Source: DASQUK01 sp963756425 (GTDB lineage: Bacteria; Actinomycetota; Acidimicrobiia; Acidimicrobiales; VFJN01). Taken from it: a stretch of 64,000 bases of DNA. A program made the translations under genes and the position numbers. The stretch is taken from the NCBI GenBank assembly GCA_963756425.1, contig CAVWNW010000003.1, forward strand, positions 62,001-126,000, in the 5' to 3' direction. The notes under the pieces are model-generated. The model had not been told where the DNA came from. It saw nothing but the letters and a program-made list of their open reading frames with translations, and ran no database searches. The stretch's first letter is position 1; each line of letters starts with the position of its first letter. Shown piece after piece: positions 56,370 to 64,000 of this stretch.

Positions 56370-57322
56370 ACCTCGAGTTGCCGGAGACGGCGATCGACTT
56401 CGGTGCCGCGGCCGAGCGGGCGTTCACCGACGCCGGCGGCGTGGACCTCGCACGCCGCGCCGAGGCGGAGCCCGGCCTGCGCGCCGAGCTGGTCGGCCCG
56501 CTGCTCGATCTGCTCGGGGCGCTCGACCTGCGGGTGACCGACGACCTCGACACCGCACTGGCGGGCGGCGAGCTGTGCCGGGTCGCCGGGCGCTGCGCAC
56601 TGCCCTACCCCGTGATCGCCGTCCTGGCATCCGGGATCCAGGATCAGCTGCCGGCCGCGCTCGTCGACCCCGTCGTGCCCCGGGCTGATCACGGCGACCT
56701 GTTCCCCCACTGGCGGCTGGCCGCAATCGATGGGGCCGTGTGGAAGGGGCGGCCCGAGGGCCCGCCGCTCGGCACCGAGCTGGGCCCCTTCGTCGTGGAC
56801 ATGGTCGCCTCCGCGACCGACGCCGAGCCGGTCGACGTGCCGATGCTGCTCACGCTGACCGCCTGGCAGACCCTCGGCACCCTCGAGCGTGCATTGGAGC
56901 TCGCCGTCGAGCACGTCAACACGCGCCACCAGTTCGGCGGCCCGCTGGCCCGGTTCCAGGCGGTGCAGTTCCAGATCGCCGACGCCGCCGTGGCCGTCCA
57001 GTCGCTGCGTGTGCTGGCCCACTTCACGCTGTGGCGCCTGTGGGTGGCGCCGCTCGACCGTCTGGTGGACGCCCTGGCCCTGCGGGCCCAGGCCCTCGAG
57101 AGCGCCCACGCCGTGCTGCGCACCAGCCACCAGCTCCACGGGGCGATCGGCTTCTGCGACGAGCACGACCTGTCGATCCTCAGCCGCCACGCGCAACCCC
57201 TCCTCCGCCTGTCGGCCGGGTTCGAGGCCACCACCGAGCAGCTCATGGCCGCCGTCGACCACACTGGGTTCGACAGCCTGTTCGACGCCGGCGCTACCGC
57301 ACGTGCCGCCCACAAGGGGTGA
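56366..57322 (+). CDS. Acyl-CoA dehydrogenase-like beta subunit
   Basis: A 318-residue short acyl-CoA dehydrogenase-like chain. It carries the flavin motif 'NTRHQFGGPLARFQAVQFQI' (RxQFG) and 'HQLHGAIGFCDEHDLS' but lacks the catalytic-site GTxEIQ segment present upstream, so neither chain alone is a full enzyme. ATG 56366 overlaps the alpha stop (ATGA). Together they should make an alpha2beta2 dehydrogenase. Confidence 0.88.
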   Translation: MNLELPETAIDFGAAAERAFTDAGGVDLARRAEAEPGLRAELVGPLLDLLGALDLRVTDDLDTALAGGELCRVAGRCALPYPVIAVLASGIQDQLPAALVDPVVPRADHGDLFPHWRLAAIDGAVWKGRPEGPPLGTELGPFVVDMVASATDAEPVDVPMLLTLTAWQTLGTLERALELAVEHVNTRHQFGGPLARFQAVQFQIADAAVAVQSLRVLAHFTLWRLWVAPLDRLVDALALRAQALESAHAVLRTSHQLHGAIGFCDEHDLSILSRHAQPLLRLSAGFEATTEQLMAAVDHTGFDSLFDAGATARAAHKG

Positions 57323-57334
57323 CAGGAGGGGTAT

Positions 57335-58078
57335 ATGAGCAAGGTGGCGGTCGTCACCGGGGGGAGCGGCGGCATCGGCTTCGCCTGCGGCGAGGCGCTG
57401 GCGGCCGCCGGGTACGACGTCGTCCTGACCGCGCGCCGGCCCGAGCCGCTGCGGGCGGCGGCCGACAAGCTCGGCGCCCGCTGGGTCGCGGCCGACAGCG
57501 CCGACGAGGGGCAATTCGCCGCCGTGGTCGCGGCCGTCGACCACGTCGACTTCCTGGTTCACGCCGCCGGCATCCTCGACGGCACGTTCGTGCGCAAGGA
57601 GGCGCCGGAAACGTTCGACCTTGTCATCCGGGCGAACCTGCGCTCGGCCTTCGTGGCCACCGCAGCCGTGTTGCCCAAGATGTCTCCGGGTGGGCGGATC
57701 GTCTTCGTCTCCTCGACGGCCGGGTTCCAGGGCATGAAGGGCCGATCGGCCTATTCGGCCTCCAAGGCCGGTATAAACGCCTTCGCCCAGTCGCTCGCCG
57801 CCGAGGTGGCCCGCGACGGCATCAACGTCCACGTGGTGGCGCCGGCACCGGTCGACACCCCCATGCTCGACCGGGTGACGTTCCCCATGCACGTGCTGAA
57901 GTCCCGCGACATCGCGGACGTCGTCGCCTTCCTCGATCGCCTCGACCCGAGCGTCGTGCTGCCGGAGATCGTGCTGCGGGCCGCCGCCGAGGGTCCCCTC
58001 GCCTCCGACCCGATCATGCCCGAGGCGGCGGTCCTCAAGGCCGCGCGGTCGGCCGATCGCCCGGCCGAAGGGTCCTGA
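57335..58078 (+). CDS. Short-chain dehydrogenase/reductase
   Basis: A classical SDR (247 residues): 'VAVVTGGSGGIGFACG' nucleotide motif, 'FLVHAAGILDG' (AAG for NNAG), Ser in 'IVFVSSTAGFQG' and YSASK (YxxxK). It probably oxidises the hydroxyacyl product of the following enoyl-CoA hydratase, or reduces the corresponding ketone. AGGAGGGG lies just before ATG 57335. Confidence 0.9.
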   Translation: MSKVAVVTGGSGGIGFACGEALAAAGYDVVLTARRPEPLRAAADKLGARWVAADSADEGQFAAVVAAVDHVDFLVHAAGILDGTFVRKEAPETFDLVIRANLRSAFVATAAVLPKMSPGGRIVFVSSTAGFQGMKGRSAYSASKAGINAFAQSLAAEVARDGINVHVVAPAPVDTPMLDRVTFPMHVLKSRDIADVVAFLDRLDPSVVLPEIVLRAAAEGPLASDPIMPEAAVLKAARSADRPAEGS

Positions 58079-58087
58079 GGCCCGGGC

Positions 58088-58870
58088 ATGTCGATCGACT
58101 ACGAGCAGGACGCCCACGTCGTCACCATCACGATCAACCGCCCCGAGGCGCACAACTCCCTCGACATGGAGCACTTCCGCAGCCTGCTCGGGGCGTGGAC
58201 CCGGTTCCGGGACGACGAGTCGGCATGGGTGGCCGTGGTCACCGGGACGGGCAAGGCCTTCTGCACCGGCGCCGACCTCAAGAGCTTCATCCCCGAGCTG
58301 ACGGGCACGCTGGAGCGCCCCGACGGCTGGGACCGGATGGACGCCCTCCACGCCGTCCTGCACCGGTTTCCCATCTACAAGCCGATCATCGCCGCGGTGA
58401 ACGGGGTGTGCGTCGCCGGCGGGATGGAGATGCTCGGCTCGACGGACATCCGCGTCGCCACGCCGGACGCTCGCTTCGCGGTCATGGAGCCCAAGCGGGG
58501 CCTGTTCGCGGGCGGCGGCACGACCGTCCGCCTGCTGCGCCAGATCGCGTACCCGCACGCCATGGAACTGCTGCTGACCGCCGACATGATCGACGCCGAG
58601 CGGGCGCTGACGATGGGCCTGCTCAACCGGGTCGTCCCCCCGGACGAGCTCATGCCCACGGCCTACGACTACGCGCGACGCATCGCCGAGAACGCCCCGC
58701 TGGCGGTGTTCGCCACCAAGCAGTCGGCGATCGAGGGCCTGTCGCTCGGCCTCGAGGAGGCGTTCGACAACGAGGCGCGGCACACGGACCGGGTCTTCGC
58801 GACCGAGGACGCCAAGGAGGGGCCGCGGGCGTTCGCAGAGAAGCGCTCCCCGGTCTGGCAGGGCCGCTGA
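58088..58870 (+). CDS. Enoyl-CoA hydratase/isomerase
   Basis: A crotonase-family enzyme of 260 residues. 'GTGKAFCTGADLKSF' and 'VNGVCVAGGMEMLGSTDIRV' form the oxyanion hole regions, and 'FAVMEPKRGLFAGGGTTVRL' holds the first active-site Glu position. It follows the dehydrogenase pair and SDR, so the order dehydrogenase-reductase-hydratase reads as a beta-oxidation-like module. It ends at the hairpin at 58891. Confidence 0.92.
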   Translation: MSIDYEQDAHVVTITINRPEAHNSLDMEHFRSLLGAWTRFRDDESAWVAVVTGTGKAFCTGADLKSFIPELTGTLERPDGWDRMDALHAVLHRFPIYKPIIAAVNGVCVAGGMEMLGSTDIRVATPDARFAVMEPKRGLFAGGGTTVRLLRQIAYPHAMELLLTADMIDAERALTMGLLNRVVPPDELMPTAYDYARRIAENAPLAVFATKQSAIEGLSLGLEEAFDNEARHTDRVFATEDAKEGPRAFAEKRSPVWQGR

Positions 58871-58890
58871 CGCAGCGCCCCCACCCCGTT

Positions 58891-58933
58891 CCGGCGTTCG
58901 GAAGCGCCGAAAACCGGCACACGCGAACGCCGG
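58891..58933. terminator. Bidirectional hairpin between convergent genes
   Basis: CCGGCGTTCG (58891-58900) and CGAACGCCGG (58924-58933) pair perfectly over 10 bp. The interior contains CGCCGAAAACCGGC, which can form a second small stem. The architecture is again two-tier and lies between convergent genes, as in the hairpins at 19846 and 29224, though the sequence differs. Confidence 0.6.
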
Positions 58934-58960
58934 TACCGGCTCGTCGGGCCGCGCGCGGGG

Positions 58961-59452
58961 CTACGGGTGTGCCCAGCCGGGCGACGTCGGCCAGTGCCGC
59001 CGGGATCGCTTGCGCCGGTGATCCGGGTCGAAGCGGGCTGCGGCCTCGCGGTAGGCGCGGCCGGCGGTGGTCGCGGCGGCCATCCCCCAGTAGTCCATCT
59101 CGTACGACCAGCGACCGCCGCCGGCGTACTCGTAGACGGTGATGCCGGGGAAGTCGAGCGGCCGGCCGCCCGGCTCGGGGTTGTCGCGCCGGTTCTGCAT
59201 GTGGACCACGACCCGGTCCCCGTCGACGACGTGCCACTCGTAGACGGTGTAGAGCTCCGGGAACTCGTCGTTCATGAGCTGCGTGCACCAGGTCCGGAAC
59301 TCGGCCGGGGTCTTGCGGCCGTAGTAGTGGTCGATGTACACGGCCTCCTCGGTGTACAGGGCCGCCTGTGCCGCCCAGTCCTCCCCCACCGGGCCGACCC
59401 GCCACAGGTGCCGGAACGCCTCCTCCACCTCGCGGGGATCGTGCTCGTCCAT
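58961..59452 (-). CDS. SnoaL-like/NTF2-fold protein
   Basis: A 163-residue NTF2-fold protein: 'EEAFRHLWRVGPVGEDWAAQ', 'LYTEEAVYIDHYYGRKTPAE' and 'DRVVVHMQNRRDNPEPGGRP'. This type is common in actinobacterial CoA-ester catabolic regions, with no settled function. Start ATG 59452 is followed by the 2-hydroxyacid dehydrogenase gene 15 bases upstream on the same strand. Confidence 0.82.
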   Translation of the reverse strand: MDEHDPREVEEAFRHLWRVGPVGEDWAAQAALYTEEAVYIDHYYGRKTPAEFRTWCTQLMNDEFPELYTVYEWHVVDGDRVVVHMQNRRDNPEPGGRPLDFPGITVYEYAGGGRWSYEMDYWGMAAATTAGRAYREAAARFDPDHRRKRSRRHWPTSPGWAHP

Positions 59453-59467
59453 GGCCGTCCTCCCCGT

Positions 59468-60415
59468 TCAGTAGCCCGCCACGCGGTCGACGACCCCGGC
59501 CAGGGGCTCGCCGGCGACGTACGACCGCAGGTTGTCGACGAACCTGTCCAGGAGCCGGCCGAGGGCTCCGGGCGCCGACCACGAGACGTGGGGGCTGAGT
59601 CGCACCCTCGGGTGCGCATACAGCGGGTGGCCGCTCGGCAGCGGTTCGGGGTCGGCGACGTCGAGCGTGGCACGGGCGACCCGCCCGTCGTCGAGGGCCT
59701 CGAGCAACGCCGCCTGGTCGATCAGGTGGCCTCGGCTCACGTTGACCACGTGGACGCCGGGTTTGACGCCGGCCAGCGCCTCGGCGCCCAGGAGATGCCA
59801 CGTCGCCGGCGTGGACGGCGCGGCCACGACCAGGTGGTCCGCGGCCGCCAGAACCTCGGCGAGGTCGCACAGTCGCATCCCGGACAGCGGCGCCGGCGCG
59901 TCCGTCCGCCGGACGAAGCACACACGCATGCCGAACGCCAGCGCCCGTCGCGCCACCTCGGTGGCGATCCCGCCGGCGCCGATGAGGCCCAGCGTTCGCC
60001 CCTCCAACCCGCCCAGCTCCGCCATGGCCCAGTGCTCCGGCGGGTCGTGGACCCACACGTCGGGCAGCTGCTTCTCGAACGCGAGCATGGCCGCCAGCAC
60101 GAACTCGGCGATGGGCACGGCGCTGGCGCCGCGGCTGCAGGTGAGCGTCACCTCGTCGGGCAGCGCATCGATCGGGAACCTGTCGACGCCGGTCGACAGC
60201 GAATGGACCCAGCACACACCGCGCGCCACGACCTCACCGAGGTTGGGCGTGCCCCACGGGAGCGTGAGCAGGACCTCGCCCCGGACGTCGTCGAGCAGGG
60301 CCTCGTCCGCCGGCACATCCACCACCCGCGTAGCGGGGACGGCGTCGACGATCCGCTTCGCAGCGTTGCCGCCCAGATGGTTCAGGACTGTGGGCGTGCC
60401 GGCGTCAGAACGCAC
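59468..60415 (-). CDS. D-isomer-specific 2-hydroxyacid dehydrogenase
   Basis: An NAD-dependent 2-hydroxyacid dehydrogenase (315 residues). The Rossmann motif 'LEGRTLGLIGAGGIATEVAR', 'VVNVSRGHLIDQAALLEAL' with the substrate Arg, and 'HPRVRLSPHVSWSAPG' with the catalytic His are visible. It may feed 2-oxoacids to the ferredoxin oxidoreductase, which is inference. GTG 60415 lies just after the TAG of the upstream gene. Confidence 0.9.
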   Translation of the reverse strand: MRSDAGTPTVLNHLGGNAAKRIVDAVPATRVVDVPADEALLDDVRGEVLLTLPWGTPNLGEVVARGVCWVHSLSTGVDRFPIDALPDEVTLTCSRGASAVPIAEFVLAAMLAFEKQLPDVWVHDPPEHWAMAELGGLEGRTLGLIGAGGIATEVARRALAFGMRVCFVRRTDAPAPLSGMRLCDLAEVLAAADHLVVAAPSTPATWHLLGAEALAGVKPGVHVVNVSRGHLIDQAALLEALDDGRVARATLDVADPEPLPSGHPLYAHPRVRLSPHVSWSAPGALGRLLDRFVDNLRSYVAGEPLAGVVDRVAGY

Positions 60416-60417
60416 CT

Positions 60418-60826
60418 CTAGCCCGCGCGTCCGCCCTCGACCGGCGCGTCGCCCCCCGGCTGCTTGATGAACACGCTGACGTGGCCGATCAAGCCGGCAT
60501 CGTCCCGCTCGAACACGATGCATTCCGGGTAGGTGGTCGGCTGCCCGTCAACCTCGAACGTCTCGCTGAGCTCCACGTACGACAACCCGTCCGAGGCATG
60601 CGTCACGCCGGCTGACCCGCAGCTCGTAGCCCCGCAGCGACGTGATGATCCCCCGGAGGAAGTCGACGTAGGCCTGCTTGCCCTCGACCACGTCGCAGAA
60701 GGGCCCGTCGCGCACCAGCCCCTCGTCGGCGATCGTCGCCGCCAGCCCATCCCAGTCGTGGGCCGCCATGCACGCCAGGTAGCGCTCGACGGCGGTCGTG
60801 GTGTCGGTGCCGGTGGTTGCGCTCAC
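60418..60826 (-). CDS. SnoaL-like/NTF2-fold protein, frameshifted near 60607
   Basis: A homologue of the protein at 52198. The first half from GTG 60826 (overlapping the livF stop) reads 'VERYLACMAAHDWDGLAATI' and 'GKQAYVDFLRGIITSLRGYE' in one frame. The second half ('VTHASDGLSYVELSETFEVD', 'GLIGHVSVFIKQPGGDAPV') continues in another and stops at 60418. One extra base at about 60607 separates them. The paralogue supports that this was a single protein of about 135 residues. Confidence 0.75.
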
Positions 60827-61581
60827 GGGACCTCCTCGCCGACCGCGGCGGCCACCGCAGTCTCGTCGACACCCAGGTAGTGGTCGAGCAGGTCGGCGCC
60901 CACCCCGTCGGCGGGACCGGACCACACGACGCGGCCGCGGCGGAGGATCAGGGCCACGTCGGCGAGCTCCAGGGCCCGCTCGATGAACTGCTCGATGAGC
61001 ACGATGGTGACGCCCGCCGCCTTGGCGCTGGCGACCACCTCGAACGTCGACGCCACCAGCTTCGGCGCCAGGCCCAGCGACAGCTCGTCGGCCACGAGCA
61101 GGCGAGGCGGGGCGGCGAGCACGCGGGCCAGCGCCAGCATCTGCCGCTCGCCACCGGAGAGCGTCGCCCCCGCCTGGCGCCGGCGCTCGGCCAGTACCGG
61201 GAACAGCTCGAGCGCACGGTCGATCGCCGCAGACCGTTCGGGCTTGGGAACGGTCCGGCTCACGGCCAGGCGGAGGTTCTCGGCCACCGACAGCCCCGGG
61301 AAGATGCCGCGCCCCTCGAGCACGTGGGTGACACCGGCGCGGGCGACCCGGTGGGCGGGCCAGGAGGTCACGTCCCGGCCGTCGAGCCAGACCCGCCCCG
61401 CCGTGGGCGTGACCAGTCCGGAGATGGCACCCGCCAGGGTGGACTTCCCGGCGCCGTTCGCCCCCAGGACGGCGACGACCGAGCCCCGCGGGACCTCCAG
61501 CGACACGTCGAAGAGCACCCGCGAGGCGCCGTAGTCGACGTCGAGCCCCTCGACCGACAGGAACGGCGCAGCGCCGGTCAA
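60823..61581 (-). CDS. livF: Liv-type ABC transporter ATPase (LivF)
   Basis: One of two ATPases of a branched-chain amino acid-type ABC importer (252 residues). Walker A GANGAGKSTLAG, signature LSGGERQM and Walker B 'LLVADELSLGLAP' with 'GRGIFPGLSVAENLRL' are standard for LivF. TTG 61581 overlaps the livG stop (TTGA). Liv-type systems also import amides, urea and aromatic acids, so the catabolic context suggests uptake of the pathway substrate. Confidence 0.92.
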   Translation of the reverse strand: MTGAAPFLSVEGLDVDYGASRVLFDVSLEVPRGSVVAVLGANGAGKSTLAGAISGLVTPTAGRVWLDGRDVTSWPAHRVARAGVTHVLEGRGIFPGLSVAENLRLAVSRTVPKPERSAAIDRALELFPVLAERRRQAGATLSGGERQMLALARVLAAPPRLLVADELSLGLAPKLVASTFEVVASAKAAGVTIVLIEQFIERALELADVALILRRGRVVWSGPADGVGADLLDHYLGVDETAVAAAVGEEVP

Positions 61582-62390
61582 CCGACCCGCTCCGTGCCGA
61601 TGTACGCGGCCTGCACGACGGGATCGGAGCGGATCTCGGCCGGCGTCCCCGAGGCGATGCGCCGGCCGAAGTCGAGCACGTCCACCCGGTCGGACAGCCC
61701 GAGGACGAGCTCGAAGTCGTGCTCGACCAGCACCAGCGCCACCCCCTCGTCCTGGCACACGCGCAACAGGACCGACGCCAACTGCTCGGTCTCGCGGCTG
61801 TCGAGGCCCGACGACGGCTCGTCGAACAGCACGACCTTGGGCGCACCCGCCAGCGCGCGACCGACCTCCACCAGGCGTGCGGTGCTGAGGGGCAGCGAGT
61901 TGGCGGGCTGGTGCTGGACGTGCGTCAGCCCCAGGTTCTGCAACAGCCGGTCGACCCGCTCCCGCTCGCCGGCCCCGCGCGCCCGTGCGCCGAGCCCGAT
62001 CAGGTCGCGCAGGTAGCTCTGCCGGCCGTGCAGCCAGCGATAGCTGACCTCCAGGTGCTCCCGGACCGTGAGCTCGGCGAACAGGTGGGCGCGCTGGAAC
62101 GTGCGGGCCAGGCCGCGACGAGCCCGTTCCTGGGGCGGGAGATGCGTGACCCGCTGGCCCTCGATGAACACCTCGCCGGGCGACGGCTGGAGCAGCCCCG
62201 ACAGCACGCCGAAGAGCGTGGTCTTGCCGGCGCCGTTGGGGCCCACGACCCCGAGGATGCGACCCGGTTCGACCCGCATGCTCACGTCGTCGAGCGCCGC
62301 CAGGCCGCCGAAGCGCACGGTCACGCCGCGGGCCTCGAGCAGCGCTGGCTCGGGCTCGCCCGTCGCCCCGTTGGTCCGCGTCGCTGCCAC
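61578..62390 (-). CDS. livG: Liv-type ABC transporter ATPase (LivG)
   Basis: The second ATPase (270 residues): Walker A GPNGAGKTTLFG, 'ARTFQRAHLFAELTVREHLE', Walker B 'KVVLFDEPSSGLD' and 'HDFELVLGLSDRVDVLDFGR'. The ABC signature is atypical: 'LPLSTARLVEVGRALAG' instead of LSGGQ-type, a variant seen in other actinobacterial LivG proteins. GTG 62390 has GAGGG 8 bases upstream; GTG 62399 is the alternative. Confidence 0.9.
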   Translation of the reverse strand: MAATRTNGATGEPEPALLEARGVTVRFGGLAALDDVSMRVEPGRILGVVGPNGAGKTTLFGVLSGLLQPSPGEVFIEGQRVTHLPPQERARRGLARTFQRAHLFAELTVREHLEVSYRWLHGRQSYLRDLIGLGARARGAGERERVDRLLQNLGLTHVQHQPANSLPLSTARLVEVGRALAGAPKVVLFDEPSSGLDSRETEQLASVLLRVCQDEGVALVLVEHDFELVLGLSDRVDVLDFGRRIASGTPAEIRSDPVVQAAYIGTERVG

Positions 62391-62401
62391 TGCCGGCACC
62401 C

Positions 62402-64000
62402 TCAGGCCGCCTGTGCCGTGGGCTCGGCCGCCACGGGCTCGTCCGCGGCACGCGTCCCCCGGTCCAGGCGCAGGATGTGCCGCCAGTGATCGACGGTCTG
62501 GGCCACGATGCCGCGCGGCTCGCGGGCGACCAGGATGGCGCCGAGGCCGAACAGCATGACCGGCACCTCGGCATAGGTGTCGGGCACGTAGGCGCTGAAC
62601 AGCGCCGGGAACAGCGAGAACGCCACCCCGGCCAGCAGGGCGCCGACCACGCTGCGCAGGCCCCAGGTCACGACCACGGCCAGCCACACGATGCCGATGA
62701 GCGCGTTGAACGAGGCCGGCGTGGCCCGACCCGAGAAGCTGGCCATCAGCCCGCCGCCGACGCCGGCGATGAACGCCCCGATGGCGAACGTCGCCACCTT
62801 GGACCGCTCGGTCGCGACGCCGATCGTCCGGGCTGCGAGCTCGGACGACCGGATGGCCGCCAACGTCAGCCCGGTGGTGGAGCGCCGCACGTTGAGGACG
62901 AGCACCGCCGCCACCAGGAACACGCCGAGCGCGAGGAAGTAGAAGCGGAAGTCGGTGTCGAACTCGAAGCCGAACAGCGACGGGCGCGGCAGGAACTGGC
63001 CGGCGTGGAGGTTGTCGATGCGGTCGATGGAGAACAGGGCGCTGTCAGCCAGCACCGCGAAGCTGAGCGTCGCCAGTGCCAGGTACAGCTCGCCGAGCCG
63101 CAGCCCGAGGACGGCCACGAGCACGCCGAACGGCACCGCGCCCAGCGCCGCCACGAGGATGGCCGGCGTGGCCGACCAGCCGTAGAACTCGGTGAGCTGC
63201 GCCGCCCCCATGGCCCCGATGCCGGCGAACGAGATCTGGCACAGCGAGATCATGCCGCCTTCGCCGGTCACCAGGACCAGCGACAGCATGGCGACGGAGA
63301 CGGCGACGCCCGAGGCCACCACGCCCAGCCAGAACGACGTCAGCACGTAGGGGATCGCGAACACGGTCGCGACCAGCACGACCCCCACGGCCACACGCGC
63401 GTACCGCTGGCCGGCGCCGGTGGCCGCCGTCCGGGTCAGCAGCGCCGTGGTGGGCGCCTCCTCGCCGCCACGCCGGTGCTGCCGCAGGCCGTACGCCACG
63501 AGGAACACGATCATCACGACGAACGGGATGCTCGGCCGCGCGGCGCGCGCCAGCCAGCCCGAGTCGGGCAGCACCTTGGTGACGAGCGTCTGCGCCAGGC
63601 CCAGGCCGAGCGCCCCGACGAACGTCCACGGGAGGCTCGTCAGGCGGCCGATGACGACCGCGGCGAACGACGAGATCAACAGGATGCTGAACGAGACCTC
63701 GTTGAGGCCGAGCACCGGCGTGAGCAGCACCCCGGCCAGCCCCGCCATCGTCGTGCCGATCATCCAGGCCGCGGCCGTGACCACCCCGGGGTTGATGCCC
63801 AGGACCGACGCCAGCGGCCGGTGGTCGACGACCCCGCGCACCGTCAGCCCGAACATCGTGAACCGCAGCACCACCGCCAGCGCCAGGCCGACCACCACCG
63901 CGCTCACGAACACGGCGATCTGGTTGGCGTTGAGGGTGACGCCGAAGACGTCGACCTCCGGCACCGGGGCCGTGAAGAACCCCGGGGGGAGCGCCGGTTC
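62402..64000 (-). CDS. livM: Fused Liv-type permease (LivH-LivM), N-terminus outside window
   Basis: A long polytopic permease whose 5' end lies beyond 64000. The first 150 visible residues are the C-terminal half of a LivH permease ('GVVDHRPLASVLGINPGVVT', 'FSILLISSFAAVVIGRLTSL'). The rest is a full LivM permease ('GEGGMISLCQISFAGIGAMG', 'GELYLALATLSFAVLADSAL', 'SKVATFAIGAFIAGVGGGLM'). Fusion of the two is a known actinobacterial variant. The substrate-binding protein was not seen and may lie upstream. Confidence 0.9.
   Translation of the reverse strand, partial: EPALPPGFFTAPVPEVDVFGVTLNANQIAVFVSAVVVGLALAVVLRFTMFGLTVRGVVDHRPLASVLGINPGVVTAAAWMIGTTMAGLAGVLLTPVLGLNEVSFSILLISSFAAVVIGRLTSLPWTFVGALGLGLAQTLVTKVLPDSGWLARAARPSIPFVVMIVFLVAYGLRQHRRGGEEAPTTALLTRTAATGAGQRYARVAVGVVLVATVFAIPYVLTSFWLGVVASGVAVSVAMLSLVLVTGEGGMISLCQISFAGIGAMGAAQLTEFYGWSATPAILVAALGAVPFGVLVAVLGLRLGELYLALATLSFAVLADSALFSIDRIDNLHAGQFLPRPSLFGFEFDTDFRFYFLALGVFLVAAVLVLNVRRSTTGLTLAAIRSSELAARTIGVATERSKVATFAIGAFIAGVGGGLMASFSGRATPASFNALIGIVWLAVVVTWGLRSVVGALLAGVAFSLFPALFSAYVPDTYAEVPVMLFGLGAILVAREPRGIVAQTVDHWRHILRLDRGTRAADEPVAAEPTAQAA

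Noticed and set aside
56252..58783. 843-codon minus-strand frame opposite four catabolic genes
   Set aside because: It crosses three gene boundaries and has low-complexity Arg/Gly/His/Asp composition; all four plus-strand genes have family motifs.

Overview
The window is a very G+C-rich stretch (about 70% by eye, not computed). Genes are densely packed, start and stop codons often overlap (ATGA, GTGA, TTGA), and GTG starts are common. The actinobacterial ctaE-qcrC-qcrA-qcrB order with a di-haem QcrC, WXG100-like proteins next to an FtsK/EssC-type ATPase, and a Tad pilus locus all point to Actinomycetota. My best guess is a member or metagenome bin of the class Acidimicrobiia; this is inference, as there is no rRNA in the window. 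No rRNA, tRNA, CRISPR array, insertion sequence or prophage was seen, and no gene-free stretch exceeds about 300 bases.

Layout. 0-0.9 kb: end of a GH3 glycosidase. 0.9-4.1 kb: a lipoprotein and an unusual FtsH-like AAA protease, both frameshifted. 4.1-7.9 kb: cytochrome bc1 complex plus oxidase subunit III. 8.0-9.9 kb: an AbiEi/DUF559-type protein and a CtaG-like oxidase assembly factor. 9.9-13.5 kb: housekeeping genes pth, rplY, prs and a short glmU. 13.7-14.2 kb: a PEBP-family protein. 14.2-23.9 kb: Tad/Flp pilus genes (TadG, two TadE, Flp, TadC, TadB, a secreted protein, CpaF, CpaE-like, CpaB-like, LysM protein), interrupted by a decayed lipoprotein gene and a MaoC-like gene. 23.9-33.7 kb: a type VII-secretion-like locus with a Ser/Thr kinase, two small WXG100-like proteins transcribed divergently, a 685-residue candidate substrate, a beta-propeller lipoprotein, and a 1459-residue FHA-FtsK ATPase. 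33.7-37.4 kb: oligopeptidase B-like protease, an SDR and an alpha/beta hydrolase.

37.4-64 kb is a large catabolic region built around CoA thioesters. A nine-gene minus-strand run (48,967 down to 37,389) encodes a D-aminoacylase-type hydrolase, HyuA/HyuB, an ACMSD-like amidohydrolase, an acyl-CoA ligase and a four-part 2-oxoacid:ferredoxin oxidoreductase. Upstream lie an acyl-CoA dehydrogenase, a DUF35 protein, a thiolase-like protein, a SnoaL-like protein, an alpha/beta hydrolase and a second ligase. Facing them is a plus-strand run with a split acyl-CoA dehydrogenase pair, an SDR and an enoyl-CoA hydratase. Two SnoaL-like genes, a 2-hydroxyacid dehydrogenase and a Liv-type ABC transporter close the window. 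A shared 16-bp near-palindrome (TATCTTATGTAAGATT-like) occurs at three places here and suggests common control.

Two themes need attention. First, at least five genes carry reading-frame breaks, so either the assembly has indel errors or the strain has recent pseudogenes. Second, several intergenic spaces hold unusually elaborate RNA-hairpin architecture: a covarying two-tier hairpin family, a four-arm alternative-pairing leader, a hairpin that buries a start codon, and a nested inverted repeat between the divergent type VII genes.
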